Source: Breviolum minutum Mf 1.05b.01
Lineage: Eukaryota; Sar; Dinophyceae; Suessiales; Symbiodiniaceae
Direction: 5' to 3'
DNA: 64,000 nucleotides
Assembly: GCA_000507305.1 (NCBI GenBank)
Contig: DF239743.1
Span: forward strand, 57,855-121,854
In this document: piece by piece, positions 34,968 to 45,936 of the stretch
Numbering within the stretch: position 1 is the first letter of the stretch
How the letters are laid out: each line of letters opens with the position of its first letter
Notes under the pieces: generated by a model
Told to the model about the DNA's origin: nothing
The model's database searches: none
What the model saw: the letters and a program-made list of their open reading frames with translations, nothing else
Made by a program: the position numbers and the translations under genes

Positions 34968-37389
34968 TCAGGAGATCCCTTCGAAGATGCCTTCTGCAAA
35001 AAACACAAACAACTGTCTCTGCTGCATCAAAGGAACCCATTTCCGAAGTTCCCTGGGCGAAGGTGGGCATCATCCCCCCGGTTTGCTAGCTTTGCAAGTT
35101 GACCCCAAAGAATAGATGTTGGAGCTCAAGTCAATGAAAATACTTGAAAACAGCTCTCGGGAAGGCCCATGATCCAAAAATAAGAAATGTATTAACATAT
35201 ATAGAAGAACCACAATTCACAACAAAGTCAATAGTTCACTTCAATCTATCCATTTCAATTTGCTTGGTGCTACAATTTTTGTGAAAAAGACTCTCCTTTT
35301 TCCTGTACACAGTTGTGCCAACCCACCTCGCAAAGCCCACGTTGGGCCGAATGCATGGCCGTGCTGCGCGGATCCATCGAATGGCCACAGCAGCGGAGAC
35401 CCCAAATTTCCACATCACATAACCTCGGTCACGGCAGTTGCGTGGCACGGGACCTCACTTCAGAGAGCCACTGAAATAAAGAGAATGAAAGAACTGTATT
35501 GTGTCTTTTTGTTGGCAGGCGTCCAGAAGTTGAATGCGAGGAGAATTTGGAAGCCCGAATCAAGGATTGCTGATTGTGAAAATAAGTTACACGACCTCCG
35601 CATAAATAAAAAAATATCAAAAAACCAATACAAAGTCGTCCCGAATTGCTATTGACTTTTCTACCCAAACTCTCCAACCTCGGCTGGAACATGCTCCAAT
35701 CTGCAAACGCGTCACTCGCGGTAGCTGTAGGAGCTCGTGAGATGCCTAAGTATGCTTTGGCATGACGGAGGTCTGACTGGGCATCCCCCACAGTTTAATA
35801 GCCAGTTGATGGTTCACGATGATTGTAATTTTAATTCTAAGTATGTTCCCAATAGAAATATATAGAAATCCAATTTGCAGGATGGTACACTAGACTCAAT
35901 CACCGAATCGATCCGCAATGGCGCCGGCCTGCCCCGCAATGCACATAGACGACACCTTTTGGCTCGTTCCTGCCAAGAAGGTGTTCCATCACACATCTTA
36001 AAACAAATCAACTCCAAAGAATCAGATACATCCATGTGATTCCGCCTACCTTTGCCTCTCCTAGCAGCCCAAAATCTCCTTTAAAATAACCCACGCCCAT
36101 GTCATGATTCTCCTGGCCATCTCAATGAACTGGCAGATCTCTGGAAAGTGTTCCCCTAACCTCAGGAGGGGCAACTTCGGTCAAAAATGAAATTGAAACG
36201 ACTTCAGTCTTGAAGACGTGAATTTCTATCATTCTGAAATACCAAGTAACTTCAAAGCAGCATCTTCGTTGTCAAAGGAATGGATGTGCAAATGTCCTCT
36301 TATGAACCTCACAGGCGTAGGATTTGAACGCCGAATCCAGATTGAAAGCTATAGAAATAGAAATTTTGGATTCATCCTAAATGACCTACTGCTGATTGGC
36401 TAAATTTGGCTATCCAGGCTATCCACTTAATAACTGGTGAATTTCGCAATGAATATCCGAGTGTTTGAACTCCAAATCGTTGGCCAAATTTGTTGGGCGT
36501 AGGATGTGAAAGGATCATTGCATTGGTCTCAAGCTTTGGAGGTATTGAACTCCCTATGACCAATCCAATGGATCCAATCAGTGTTTTTTTCCAGCACAAA
36601 TCTCTTTGTTTGATGAATTCATTGTCCAAGTCTCAACGATTTGAACAGTTTGAAGGGGATTCTGAGACGTGAATTTCGAACTAAATTTGCAGATGGAGGT
36701 TCAACAGAATTGACAGAAATTCAAGACTCCTTGCCTATTCTGCTTCAGATTTTGGTTGATCCAAGCAGCTGGGGAAGTTGACGTTGATCTGCGGAGATGA
36801 TGGACACAACATGCCTAGGATGCCAAAAAAGGTGCCATGCAGTCATTGTTCGTTGTCCCTGACATTTGAAGGTGATGACTCAGCGACAATGGAAAGAGTA
36901 CAATGCCATTGAATTGTAGCTAATGATGCGACATATGTAACTGTATCCATAATACAGTATACACATGTATATGTCCATTATATTCTGAGAAGTATGCGCA
37001 CACTTCATCCAAAAAAGGCCTTTCTTCACCGTACATCCTCGTGCTAAACTGCTAAACCCATGTGCGTAGAAGAATCTCACCATCCACACGTTCACCAAGC
37101 GTCGTCACGTTGCGCTTCCGAAGTTCTCCACAGTCTTTGCCCAACGCTGCCCAGCCACCCAGAAGGAGGGAGGGAAGCACCTGCCGTATCAAAAACCCTC
37201 AGCGACGCATAGGTTGGAGCCGATTTCAAAGTCAATGACGCCCTGCCTGATGGCACAAGTCTTGTCGTGGATGACTAGTAAAGGACACCTTCAAGCCCGC
37301 TGCAGTCAGAGCGTTCACAGCTGCTTGGAGGGCCTCAAATTTCCGATTTGGCGCCGGTGGTAGACCTATCAAGAGGAAATCAAACCTTC
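34968..37389 (-). CDS. dual-specificity protein phosphatase (at least 10 exons)
   Basis: Cysteine-dependent phosphatase expected to dephosphorylate Tyr/Ser/Thr residues. Exons read: 37389-37289, 37242-37197, 37146-37104, 36814-36770, 36307-36262, 36174-36113, 35996-35929, 35745-35716 (30 nt), 35423-35327, 35052-34968 (TGA). Joined, 621 nt stay open in one frame, 206 residues; the N-terminal exon(s) were not found. Family landmarks in order: DFEIGSNLCVAEALG, RKRNVTHVVSI, the general-acid region HSFDNED, HFPEICQFIEMA, VVYVHCGAGISRAPTATA (active site Cys-x5-Arg), then SYVMWKFG and RPCIRPNVGF. Donors are GT, GT, GA, GC, GC, GA, GC, GT, GT. The junctions were picked for phase and family fit. No targeting signal or regulatory domain is visible. 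A MAP-kinase-phosphatase-like or atypical DUSP is most likely; the substrate is unknown. Confidence 0.85.
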
Positions 37390-37543
37390 CTGAATGTAAT
37401 ATCGTGAAAAGTGAAAAGCAGTTCATGTATATATTTCGTATACGTAATATGTCCTGAATCATAGATGATAAGCTATGAGAATAATAGTACATATGTACAT
37501 GTTATGTACATGTTACATAATTTGTTCTCCTTTGTTTCAACAG

Positions 37544-37858
37544 GGCAAATCAGTTGCAATTCAAAGTGCCTGTGTAGAAACGGATGATGTGAGCTCTGCA
37601 ACATTATACCTTGTCAGCCCTTCAGATTGCAAAGGTTCTATAGCATTGAAAAATGATGCAGCAACACTGCAGCAAAGCCACTCCATTCGTTTCTTCCTGT
37701 GGTGCTGCATTGGTGGCGGCCTCATCTCTTGTTGCTGCAGCTTTAGAATCATCCCTTCAGCAATCGCAAACTGTCTATTTGAGAAAAAACCTTTGAGGGA
37801 TCTACCTGGCGAAGCTCGTCCAAAGCGGTTTGGACCTTTTCACGCTCATGCCCTCTGA
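37544..37858 (+). CDS. possible terminal exon of a membrane protein
   Basis: A pyrimidine-rich tract and CAACAG/GG acceptor precede a plus-strand frame that starts GKSVAIQSACVETDDVSSAT. It has one transmembrane-like segment (FFLWCCIGGGLISCCC), a basic tail and a TGA at 37856. This looks like a type I topology with a short cytosolic end. The opposite strand is also open (reading LKLQQQEMRPPPMQHHRKKR) and would place an exon upstream of the phosphatase gene, so the strand is not certain. Confidence 0.42.
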   Translation, partial: GKSVAIQSACVETDDVSSATLYLVSPSDCKGSIALKNDAATLQQSHSIRFFLWCCIGGGLISCCCSFRIIPSAIANCLFEKKPLRDLPGEARPKRFGPFHAHAL

Positions 37859-38009
37859 TCGAGGATTCCTGGCATGTTGCAAGAGCTGACACAAAACAAA
37901 TACAATAGCTACATGCCAGGAGGTGTGTGGAAAACAGGATGTCATCATATGCAATTCGCGAACCCCGTCACAAAATCCAGCTCGCCAAAACCCACAGTTT
38001 CACTTCCAC

Positions 38010-38152
38010 TTCTTCGTCTTCGTCTTCTTCTTCTTCTTCGTCTTCTTCTTCTTCTTCTTCTTCTTCTTCTTCTTCTTCTTCTTCTTCTTCTTCTTCTTCT
38101 TCTTCTTCTTCTTCTTCTTCTTCTTCTTCTTCTTCTTCTTCTTCTTCGTTTT
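38010..38152. repeat. TTC trinucleotide microsatellite
   Basis: Long TTC/CTT run, nearly pure from 38042 to 38147. The poly-Ser, poly-Phe, poly-Glu and poly-Arg frames are repeat products. Confidence 0.95.
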
Positions 38153-38249
38153 CTTTTTCGAGAAGAAGCGGTGAAATCAGAGGGTTGAACCAAAGGAGCA
38201 TAAGAAAAATAAAAAGAACAAGAAACAAAGAAACACACGAAAAATGAAC

Positions 38250-38297
38250 ACAAGAAGAAGAAGAAAAGAAGAAGAAGAAGAAGAAGAAGAAGAAGAT
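38250..38297. repeat. AGA trinucleotide microsatellite
   Basis: AGA/GAA run about 100 bp after the TTC tract. The two are complementary in sequence and could pair as an inverted repeat. Confidence 0.9.
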
Positions 38298-38943
38298 AGC
38301 AACTGGTTCATCTGGATGCCTAGGGATTTCCATCATCACAAATAATGAATCCCCTAAAGGAGTACAGGTACTGTATCTAAAGCACTGTATCTGAAGCCTT
38401 CCGTTTCTACAAGCTTTCACCCGTTTTCCGGTCAACAACTGAAAACGTCATTGCACATCCACTTCCATCCCCTTTCGCCTCAAGAGTGTCTTGCCCAAGG
38501 AAGAAGATCCTCAAGGCTTTGGCATCAATGCCCTGTGCCGCTGCCGAACCTGCTGCTTTGGCGAACTATCACACCCGTGGCTGAGCAAAAGACATCCAAA
38601 CAAAAATAACGCGTTGGAAGGACACTGGCCTTCCAAGAGGATTTTGTCAGCAGCTTCGACTTCACTTTTCACTTCCTCCTACAGAAAATGGAGCATCGGT
38701 GGAAAAGTAGGATGTATGGTGGAGCAAGTGGTCTCAATGCAGGCTTCACTGGGAAAGTCTACAGGTCAAGGATGCCCCTCTCTCAACCTACCCACCAAAT
38801 CGCTGAATCTGTGCAGCATGGTGCAACTATAAAAGCGGTGTAGAGAGAGAGAGAGAGAGAGTCAAGTAAAAAGAAGAACAGAGAAAGAGCTGAATATCTG
38901 TGCGAAACCAACGGAAAACTAAACTCTAGCGTCTGGACATCAG

Positions 38944-39101
38944 GGACCTCATGCCACAACAATAACTTCCCTGGAAATCACTTGGATCATGTTGGCCATC
39001 CTTGTGGCATTGGGTGTTTATCACTCCATGGAGGCCTGCGTCTTCCGCCAAGGGCGTGAGCGCGCCGTGGCCGCCATCTTGCGACTCTCCTATACCCATG
39101 G
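38944..39101 (+). CDS. exon with a transmembrane helix, unidentified
   Basis: From ACATCAG/GG at 38943 the plus strand reads GPHATTITSLEITW, then a hydrophobic helix (IMLAILVALGVYHS), then a basic cytosolic-like stretch (FRQGRERAVAAILRLSYTHG) ending at a CATG/GTCGTC donor candidate. Membrane helix followed by an Arg-rich segment is strong protein composition. Reverse-strand frames exist but are less convincing. Other exons of the gene and its family are not recognised. Confidence 0.5.
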
Positions 39102-39109
39102 TCGTCACA

Positions 39110-39660
39110 GACCCCAACACAGGAATCCCCACTTCTAGGATGACCATCTTCCCCAGCAAAATCATTTTGGAAGGGTCGCTTGACTTAATCATCATCTAAT
39201 TCGTGAGCTTGTTTGAAGTTGACATGCAATTCACCCAGGAGCATTGAAGTGCAAGTGAATTCTGCCTTGCCAGGATGCCAAACTCCATACAGTATCATAT
39301 ACTGCCTGGTAAAATATCCAAATGTAAGTGCTTATGGATACAGGTCAAGGATATGCAGGCATCTTGTTTTTGGATCAACTGTGCGAGACTGTGCAAATCT
39401 TGGAAGTCCAGCTTCAACCACTTCCCCCCAATTCCCACAAAGGCTGCAAGTCAAGATACGCGACGATCCACAATCCTCGGCTATCTCTTCATGAATCCAA
39501 TCCTTGAAGAACGTGCATGTTATTCCTGAAATTTTATCAAACGAGTTTGGGAGTTTTAACTTTGGAGCTTACAGTTTGCCAACTTCTTTCTGGGACGCTG
39601 AAGCCGTCAAGCCTTGAAACGAGACAAGTCAAACACGCAGATTCATAGCCAAAAATTGCA
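39110..39660. other. no gene recognised
   Basis: Plus-strand frames at 39213-39529 lack recognisable features. Confidence 0.3.
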
Positions 39661-39680
39661 GCAGACAAAGACCATCAAAG

Positions 39681-39950
39681 ACCATCTGGAAGAATACACC
39701 AAGAGAGGCACAGAGCGACGGCACCCCAAATGGCACAGGCTAGGACACCGTAAGCGGCCACTCGGCGAAGACCATCTGGCAGACCCCACCCCCAACTACA
39801 TCGAACCCAGAAAGATATGGAGAGACAAGGACGACACCCAGAACAAAATACTCCAGGTAGACCATCTGGCAAATCGAACCTCGCCCTGGACGGGACGACA
39901 CCCACAGGCAGGGAGCGACAGGAGAAAAAAATCCAGCAATATTCACCTCC
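39681..39950. repeat. 90-bp periodic segment
   Basis: ACCATCTGG begins at 39681, 39771 and 39861, exactly 90 bp apart. The plus-strand frame 39614-39982 stays open through all three, giving a DHL(E/A) start to each 30-residue unit. The rest of the units is poorly conserved. It may be an old tandem repeat, coding or not. Confidence 0.5.
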
Positions 39951-39989
39951 TTGAAGTAAGAAGCCCCAAAGCCTATAGCTAAAGCTTTC

Positions 39990-40650
39990 TGGGTAAAAAG
40001 TATTCAGCTGGCTAAGAAGCCAAAAGACGTTGCTTTCCATGAAATTCCTTTAAGTTACCACAACATTCATCAATGTATCTGATGAAATATGCTTAATTAT
40101 TTGAATTTTGTGTGCATAAAACGACCAAGTCAACCAAGTCATGTTTCCTGTCCAAACAGTTGAGTGGCGGCTGCTTCAGTGTAGAATGGGCCTTGTTTTT
40201 ATTGTACACTAAACCAACCGGATTTATGGGGAGTATGTAAACGAAGTAAACATGGCCGAGTCCCTGCCCATCCCTCCCCCGCTGTGCTTCACCAAAGCTT
40301 CACTGCACCAGTCTCCGAGCTCACCGTGCTACGCCGTGGCTCCAGGCTGAGCCGGCCATGGCTGTGGCCCGGAGGGAGCTTCTCAAGCATTGAACTTAAG
40401 TAACTTGGTCAGAAACGTTCACCGTAACGCTTGAACGGGGCGAGTCTTGAGGCATCCTTTTTCCGGGAAGGTCTGGGAAACATGTCTTGTGAGTTGAACC
40501 ATGTGTCGTGTTGCTTAAATGCGGTGCAGTTGGAGTTGGGATGTTTGAAGGCTCTAAGCACCTGAAGGCTTTATATCTGTAGGAGTCGGACAGAGCCGTG
40601 CTGAACTTGCCAACTTGCCTTGTATGTGTGTTTTGAAACTTCGTGAATTT
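39990..40650. other. no gene recognised
   Basis: Lies 3' of the minus-strand gene that ends at 40655. No exon is supported. Confidence 0.3.
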
Positions 40651-40654
40651 CCTG

Positions 40655-41355
40655 TCACATCTTGCTGTGACGCCAGCGCAACATCATACTAAGTATGCTA
40701 GAAACAGCTGCAACCTGAGGCAATGTATTCAAAGGGTACATGAAACATGATATTGTCACTGGCAGCCAGGCACGAGGCAAGCCTACAGTTGCTTCCCATT
40801 GTATAAAATACAGACTTGTACATTCATTTCCCGAATTTTCTCCACCATTTTTCCCTTTGCTACCTGCAGAGGCACCGGAAGATGGTGGTGCATACCAGCC
40901 GTCGCCCGGCCGCGGCAACACCACGGTGCATCGATCCATAGCCCTGGAAAGATGGCCGGGGCTATCTCTGGATTGGGTCTGTGAATCAACCAAGCTCTAA
41001 GTAATAAGTGATACCTTGCTGACAAGCAGGCTGCAGAATGTACTTCTTGTTTACTTCTCAAGGCTTGTACTCTCCCAATAGTCTAAGAAAACCACTGAAA
41101 AGGTCTGATCCCTAGAGGCGGGAGAGCCACATCAACCCTCCGAACAAGCACATCAAGCGTGTGCCTGGACTCCTCTGGGGTTGGTAGCATGTCCAACCAA
41201 CGTCGAACCCTTCCCAAGGGAAAGGGAGGCACTGCATGGCCATGGCTCAAGATCACCTTGACAGGAATGGGAACCAGGACCGAGAATCCGAGAACCCTTT
41301 GAATGTATAATTCTGACTTCAGACTCAACCCATCTTTAGAAAACAGAAGTGGCAA
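40655..41355 (-). CDS. unidentified minus-strand gene, last three exons
   Basis: 41355 to about 41117 reads SELYIQRVLGFSVLVPIPVK, then RRWLDMLPTPEESRHTLDVL and on to DVALPPL. 40944-40868 (TTTCCAG/G to TGCAG/GTAGC) reads AMDRCTVVLPRPGDGWYAPP. The last exon starts after CTGTAG/GC at about 40784, reads LPRAWLPVTISCFMYPLNTL and runs to a TGA at 40655. The second and third exons join in phase 1. The first to the second joins in frame if a GA donor (CTAGG/GATC) is used. The product is proline- and arginine-rich with a hydrophobic end. No family is recognised. Confidence 0.5.
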
Positions 41356-41767
41356 AAAGGGGAGGTAGTTTCTTCAAAAGCCATGGACACTGCGGGTGAA
41401 CTGTGCAGCCAACCAGATTCTTGTATTTTCGTTTTTTGTGAGAATTCCCCTGAGTCAAACATCAACATCAACATCTCCTTCTTTCAAGTCAACAGTGCTT
41501 CAGGTTGTGACCTGACGCAGTAGGAGTCTTCCAGTTTCCATGGCTCAACAGGTCAAGATGAAAGGTCTCTCACCATCACCACTCCATGCTTTCATCCCAG
41601 CTGGAATCTCTTAAAAGTTCATGACAAAACGTTTGACTGACCATAATTTTACTGACGCTTCGAAAGGGGAAATTTCCTGGTTCAATCTACTCCAAGGCAT
41701 GGATGCTTGTTTATGGCTTGTGGTCCTGTTTGAATCTAAGGTCTTTGAAGTTTGGATTCGCTTGTTC

Positions 41768-42440
41768 TATTTATCTTTTGCTGGCTCAACGGCTCGAATG
41801 ACACACTCGACATGTTCAAGTGGTGGGGGGGAATTGATCCAACTGACCAACTGATGACGCTGAACACTCTTCAGCGGCTTTTCATATAGCATTTCAGTAA
41901 TCCTGGTGCATGTTTTCCCCGTTCTGCCTACATCACTCACCGACTCGATGCTGCGTCCTTGAAAACATGTCGAAGAACAGCTTCGGAATGCCATCATCTC
42001 GGAGCATGTTCCAGCCTGCACAGAAATCAGGATTGAAACTTCGCCCCATCCGGGCATCTCAGTATCCCCCCGAAACCACATCGTATCTCACAAATAAGAC
42101 TCCAGCTGTGAGGCACCATGACCTCAGATCACATACCACCCAGGTGATGGTGTAGGTCAGTAAAGTTCTCATGACGGCTTTGCGGTGATTCACCATGCAT
42201 TTGGTATTCTCGACACCCAAAAAAACTTGTTTGATGTGAGGACAAACCTGGTCCTTGGAGCTTTGCAGCTCGCTGTGAACTTGGAGATCAAACAGAACTG
42301 GTAGGAAAAAAATGCACAGGAACTGGACAAATAAATATATTGTCTCCGCATACATCGCAATTTTTATATGGCAAAAAAAAAACTCAAAAAGGTGCGTATT
42401 TTTGCACGCAGCAGTCATTGCAGGTGTTGAGCCTTTCACC
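41768..42440 (-). CDS. unidentified membrane protein, several exons
   Basis: 42400-42250 has a hydrophobic stretch (LFVQFLCIFFLPVLFD) followed by HSELQSSKDQ at a CAG/GTTTGT donor. About 42180-42065 reads LLTYTITWVVCDLRSWCLTA. 42015-41941 is a clean exon (GTGCAG/GC to GTCG/GTGAGT, phase 1 at both ends) reading WNMLRDDGIPKLFFDMFSRT. Further down a frame contains TEMLYEKPLKSVQRHQLVSW. Two or more membrane segments and a conserved-looking soluble exon suggest a transporter or channel, but no family is assigned. Confidence 0.5.
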
Positions 42441-42509
42441 GTTTTGAGTCAGGTTCAGCTTGATGATTCCCAAATTAGCTGCAAAAAAAACATCTTACTT
42501 TCCATTATA

Positions 42510-42598
42510 CTGGTTGTTTAATAGGGATGCTTAAAATTGTTTATTATAATCCCCACATACCTGGGTAGTATAATCCCTTATATACCCTAAACAACCAG
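42510..42598. mobile_element. 89-bp element with 11-bp terminal inverted repeats (MITE-like)
   Basis: CTGGTTGTTTA at 42510-42520 is the exact reverse complement of TAAACAACCAG at 42588-42598. The inner sequence also pairs partly (AATAGGGAT near the left end with ATCCCTTATA near the right). No clear target-site duplication is visible. A miniature inverted-repeat element or an RNA hairpin are the options. Confidence 0.55.
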
Positions 42599-42599
42599 G

Positions 42600-43950
42600 G
42601 TTTTTTGTTGCTCAAATAGTGAATGCGATTCTCTAAGAATCCGTCCCGTTTTATTGTTGAGCTTTGAGACTTTCAACCTTTCAGCTTCTCTGCCACCTCG
42701 GTCACTGGGATCCCCGGACCGTACCCTGCTCATCAGAAGTGTCATCTGGGATGGTACCCATGAAGTCGAAAGACAAACAGTTGCACGAGAGATTCAGGAC
42801 CTGGCACACCCACCAAAGCAGCTGAATATGGAGACACGACGTCATTGGTTGATATTGGATGCATCAAACGGAGATGTTATTTGGTCCAAGTCTTAGAGAT
42901 TTTGGTGTCCTGGAACATACAAGGTTTGATACGTTCATGCTTCGATTTCTCCAGACTCATACCATGATTCACAAACATCCAGACTGTAAGACAACAGAAG
43001 AACGGACCTGCTTTGAGAGGCGACGTTCATCATTCTTGTCAGGGACATTAATGGCACCCGTGCTCAATTGTTGAAGCCTCAGGATGCTCAATGACGTGAA
43101 TGTCTTGCGCGCTGTCGTGTTGTTTCCTATCGTTCATAAAGACTAACCACCAGCCCAATATCATGATGTTTCATATACGATACGCAGCAATTAATAATTA
43201 CATGAATAGTTACAGTACTATATATGAAATTGATGGCCTTCATCCATGACAGGGATCAGCTGGAAGTTGTCTGGGGTAAATCCACCTCTCCACACAGAAA
43301 CAAGTGGGAACTATGATCTATCTATGAACATTTCAACTCCCAGCTTCTATGCTGCAGTTTTTTCCCGTGGCCAAATTGCTTCCCTGTTCGCTGAGTCTCC
43401 CGACGTCTGAATGGCAATGGTAAAAATCGGTGGCAGCGCAGTATCACGAAAACTCAGCGCCGTCCGGCGGTGCCTTCAGAAACGATGGTTTCAGGCTTGG
43501 GAAGTGGGAATAGTATAGAGCTGTTTAGACAGTATAGAGCTGTTCAATAATTTCAATAAGTTTAAGTTGTTTTTCTATGTTTTTCTTGTTCTTTTTCAAG
43601 TTCAAGAGCCAATGAGGCTTCCAACCTTCACCTTCACCTTCAAATTTCACAATAAGAAGCTTCGTTGCAATTGCAATTACCTTTGCCAAAAATGGCATGC
43701 GTTTTTCCCAGCCTGCTCATAGACGGCCCAATGGATGGCTGCATGTCCTTAAGTGCAGAACATGGAACGAACATGGAACATCCTTCTTCCTGGACTGCCC
43801 ATCCTTCACCTTTAAAGCCGAGTCACAGCAGTGAGGTCGGTATAAATCTCGAGTCCAAGCACCCAATGCCTCAGAGTGTATGCGAAAGGGAAGGGAACAA
43901 ATCGAAGTCCACTGACTAACGCACCCAACAGGAATACTGAACCACCGGTG
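42600..43950. other. no gene recognised
   Basis: Open frames at 42654-43074 (plus) and 43665-43956 (both strands) compete and show no recognisable features. Confidence 0.3.
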
Positions 43951-44066
43951 TTGCACACACCCTGCAAGACTGCCGCCTCTCTTTTTTCGGCCAAAGCTGG
44001 CTCTCGTTTCGCTACGACGTCAAGACACTTGCCCAAGAAAAGCTTGCATGCCATCTCGAAACCAAA
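43950..44066 (-). CDS. possible exon, unidentified
   Basis: After GGTTTCGAG the minus strand reads MACKLFLGKCLDVVAKREPA and then an Ala/Glu/Arg-rich helix ending at a TTGCAGG/GTGTGC donor. Strand, order and style match the neighbouring minus-strand candidates at 44.7-46.0 kb. No family is recognised. Confidence 0.42.
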
Positions 44067-44714
44067 AGTGGGTTTGGCAAATCATGATTGCACTTCAGTG
44101 TTCGTCATGTCTACATTCACACTCTTGCGGCTGGCAATCCAAGTTGTTCCCAGGAGGCAACTCCCCTCTGCTTTACTTCTTATCGGGCGGACTTTCTCAC
44201 TTTGGAATCTGTCCATGCATCTGCTAGTGTTCTGGAGGTCCACGGTGGGAGCTTCGCAGAAGACATGATTCAAATCAAAAATGTGCAGTGCGTGTCATGG
44301 GCGTGTCTATCCCCCTTAAGGTTGAATCACTCTGCCGGTAGCAGAACACTTGCTTGAATTGGTGTGTCACTGGCTCCTGCAGTCACACTTCACTGAATAG
44401 CAAAACTGACCTTGTGGATTTAAATTCCAGCATCTAACAATCCTTTGGGGTGCTAAGATGTCAACAGTCGTGTATAATTTGAAATAGAAAACCAATGGAT
44501 CAACAAAAGAAATAAATCACGGTGGAGTGGCATATGCCACTGTGCAGTTCTGCTCTAAAAGCTGGAAAACCTACTGCTACTGGTTGTGCAAACCCAGCAT
44601 GAATTATATGCTTGCACAAAGGGATGCTTGTCACCAAGGATCAAACAAATTTGAGGCTTTTTTTTGGGGCTGTGGGCAGCCCGTTTTGCCACAGAGATGT
44701 CTTACGTACCTCTG

Positions 44715-44835
44715 CAGCTGCTCGACATCCATTTTACCGCTGATAAAAGCTTTCCTTGTTGAAGTCACACGGAGGATTCGGCAATTCTGCCTCAGCGCCC
44801 GAAAAAGTGGTTGTGTTGGGGACTGCAGATTGAAA
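44715..44835 (-). CDS. possible exon, unidentified
   Basis: The minus strand reads LRQNCRILRVTSTRKAFISG and then MDVEQLQR, ending at a strong CAGAG/GTACGTAAG donor at 44711. The ATG before DVEQLQR could be a start codon, or the exon may begin further upstream. The long plus-strand frame over the same bases (44527-44853) is less protein-like. Confidence 0.38.
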
Positions 44836-44929
44836 AAACAAGATTCACAATGAAATCATGCAAATCCCGGAATGTGTCATCTAATAGCAAAATGGCAAAA
44901 TGAGGAACTTGACGTATTTCCACCCCAGA

Positions 44930-45035
44930 AGATGCGCTATTGTTCTCGGTTTTGTGGGCAAGTTCCCAAATGATCGACAAGCTACTCCAAATTTCTTTTC
45001 GAAAAACTTCTTGGCGGCTTGGACCTTCAGGTTGT
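44930..45035 (-). CDS. possible exon, unidentified
   Basis: After CCTGAAG the minus strand reads VQAAKKFFEKKFGVACRSFG, Lys/Phe-rich and helical. Borders are uncertain and plus-strand frames compete. Confidence 0.32.
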
Positions 45036-45394
45036 TGGCTGTGACGTTGTCACCTCATGTGCAGCTGAAACACGGTGCACCTTTAAGCCTTTCAGAGACG
45101 GTTCATCCAAACGTATCATGAGAAACAGGTTGTCCAGAATGGTTGAAGACAGAAAAAGAGGTTCCTGTAAAGTGTTCAAACTTGGTACACATCATTTTCT
45201 TGACCAAAGAGTTTCAATACACGACATGACAACATGAATCACACATGTCGAGGTCTGCACTGCCATTCCAAAACTGCTGCATGCTCTGACGGGTTTCAGT
45301 ATAGAGTTCTCCCAGCCAAATCTGTTCTCCTGAGCAGGGGGGACGATGGGCCTGACGGGGTTAGCCAACAAAGAAATTCAGTCAGCTCTGATAC

Positions 45395-45510
45395 CACCAA
45401 CCTGAATCCTCGTAGCTCCAAGTGCCTCAGAATCAACTTAGCAGCTGCATCTCTGCAGTCCAAAAAAATCCGCAAACTCAGCCGACTCAGCCTATGAACA
45501 TTTATAAATT
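45395..45510 (-). CDS. possible exon, unidentified
   Basis: The minus strand reads FLDCRDAAAKLILRHLELRG, amphipathic and helical, with an ATTCAG/GTTGGT donor candidate at about 45402. No family is recognised. Confidence 0.38.
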
Positions 45511-45936
45511 GCATCCAATTCCCAAGTCTCTAGAAAAGCAACCTTACCAGAACAATAGACAACCTTGCCACCAAGTTGCAGTCCCCCTTGCCTGTGGGGG
45601 TGCCTTCGCACATTCCACCAGGTTGCAAGGTTGTGCCTGGTTGAGGCTTCAGGGGTCAAATGTACAAATCATAGAACCACTCCCTTCAACTAGCACGGCA
45701 TCGTTAACCAATAGCAGTCATGAAAATTCCTCTTCCAAACCTTCCTGGCAAACTCTATATGATGGGTTTGAGCCAAAGATCAAATTGGAAGCATCATAAT
45801 ACCTAGTGACCTAGTGCTTAGTAAGCAGTGAATCATCAGTAGTGACAACTTTGGTTCAAGCTTGGAATGTTGCTAAAAAAGACTCCCACAAAAGCAAAAT
45901 AAAGGTGTAAAGGCTTAGCTCCTGTCTGAAAATCAC

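Noticed and set aside
37071..37090. GTGAGA donor for the third phosphatase exon
   Set aside because: It looks canonical, but its phase does not fit the next exon. The upstream GA donor (GTGAC/GACG) restores both frame and the family motif NVTHVVSI.
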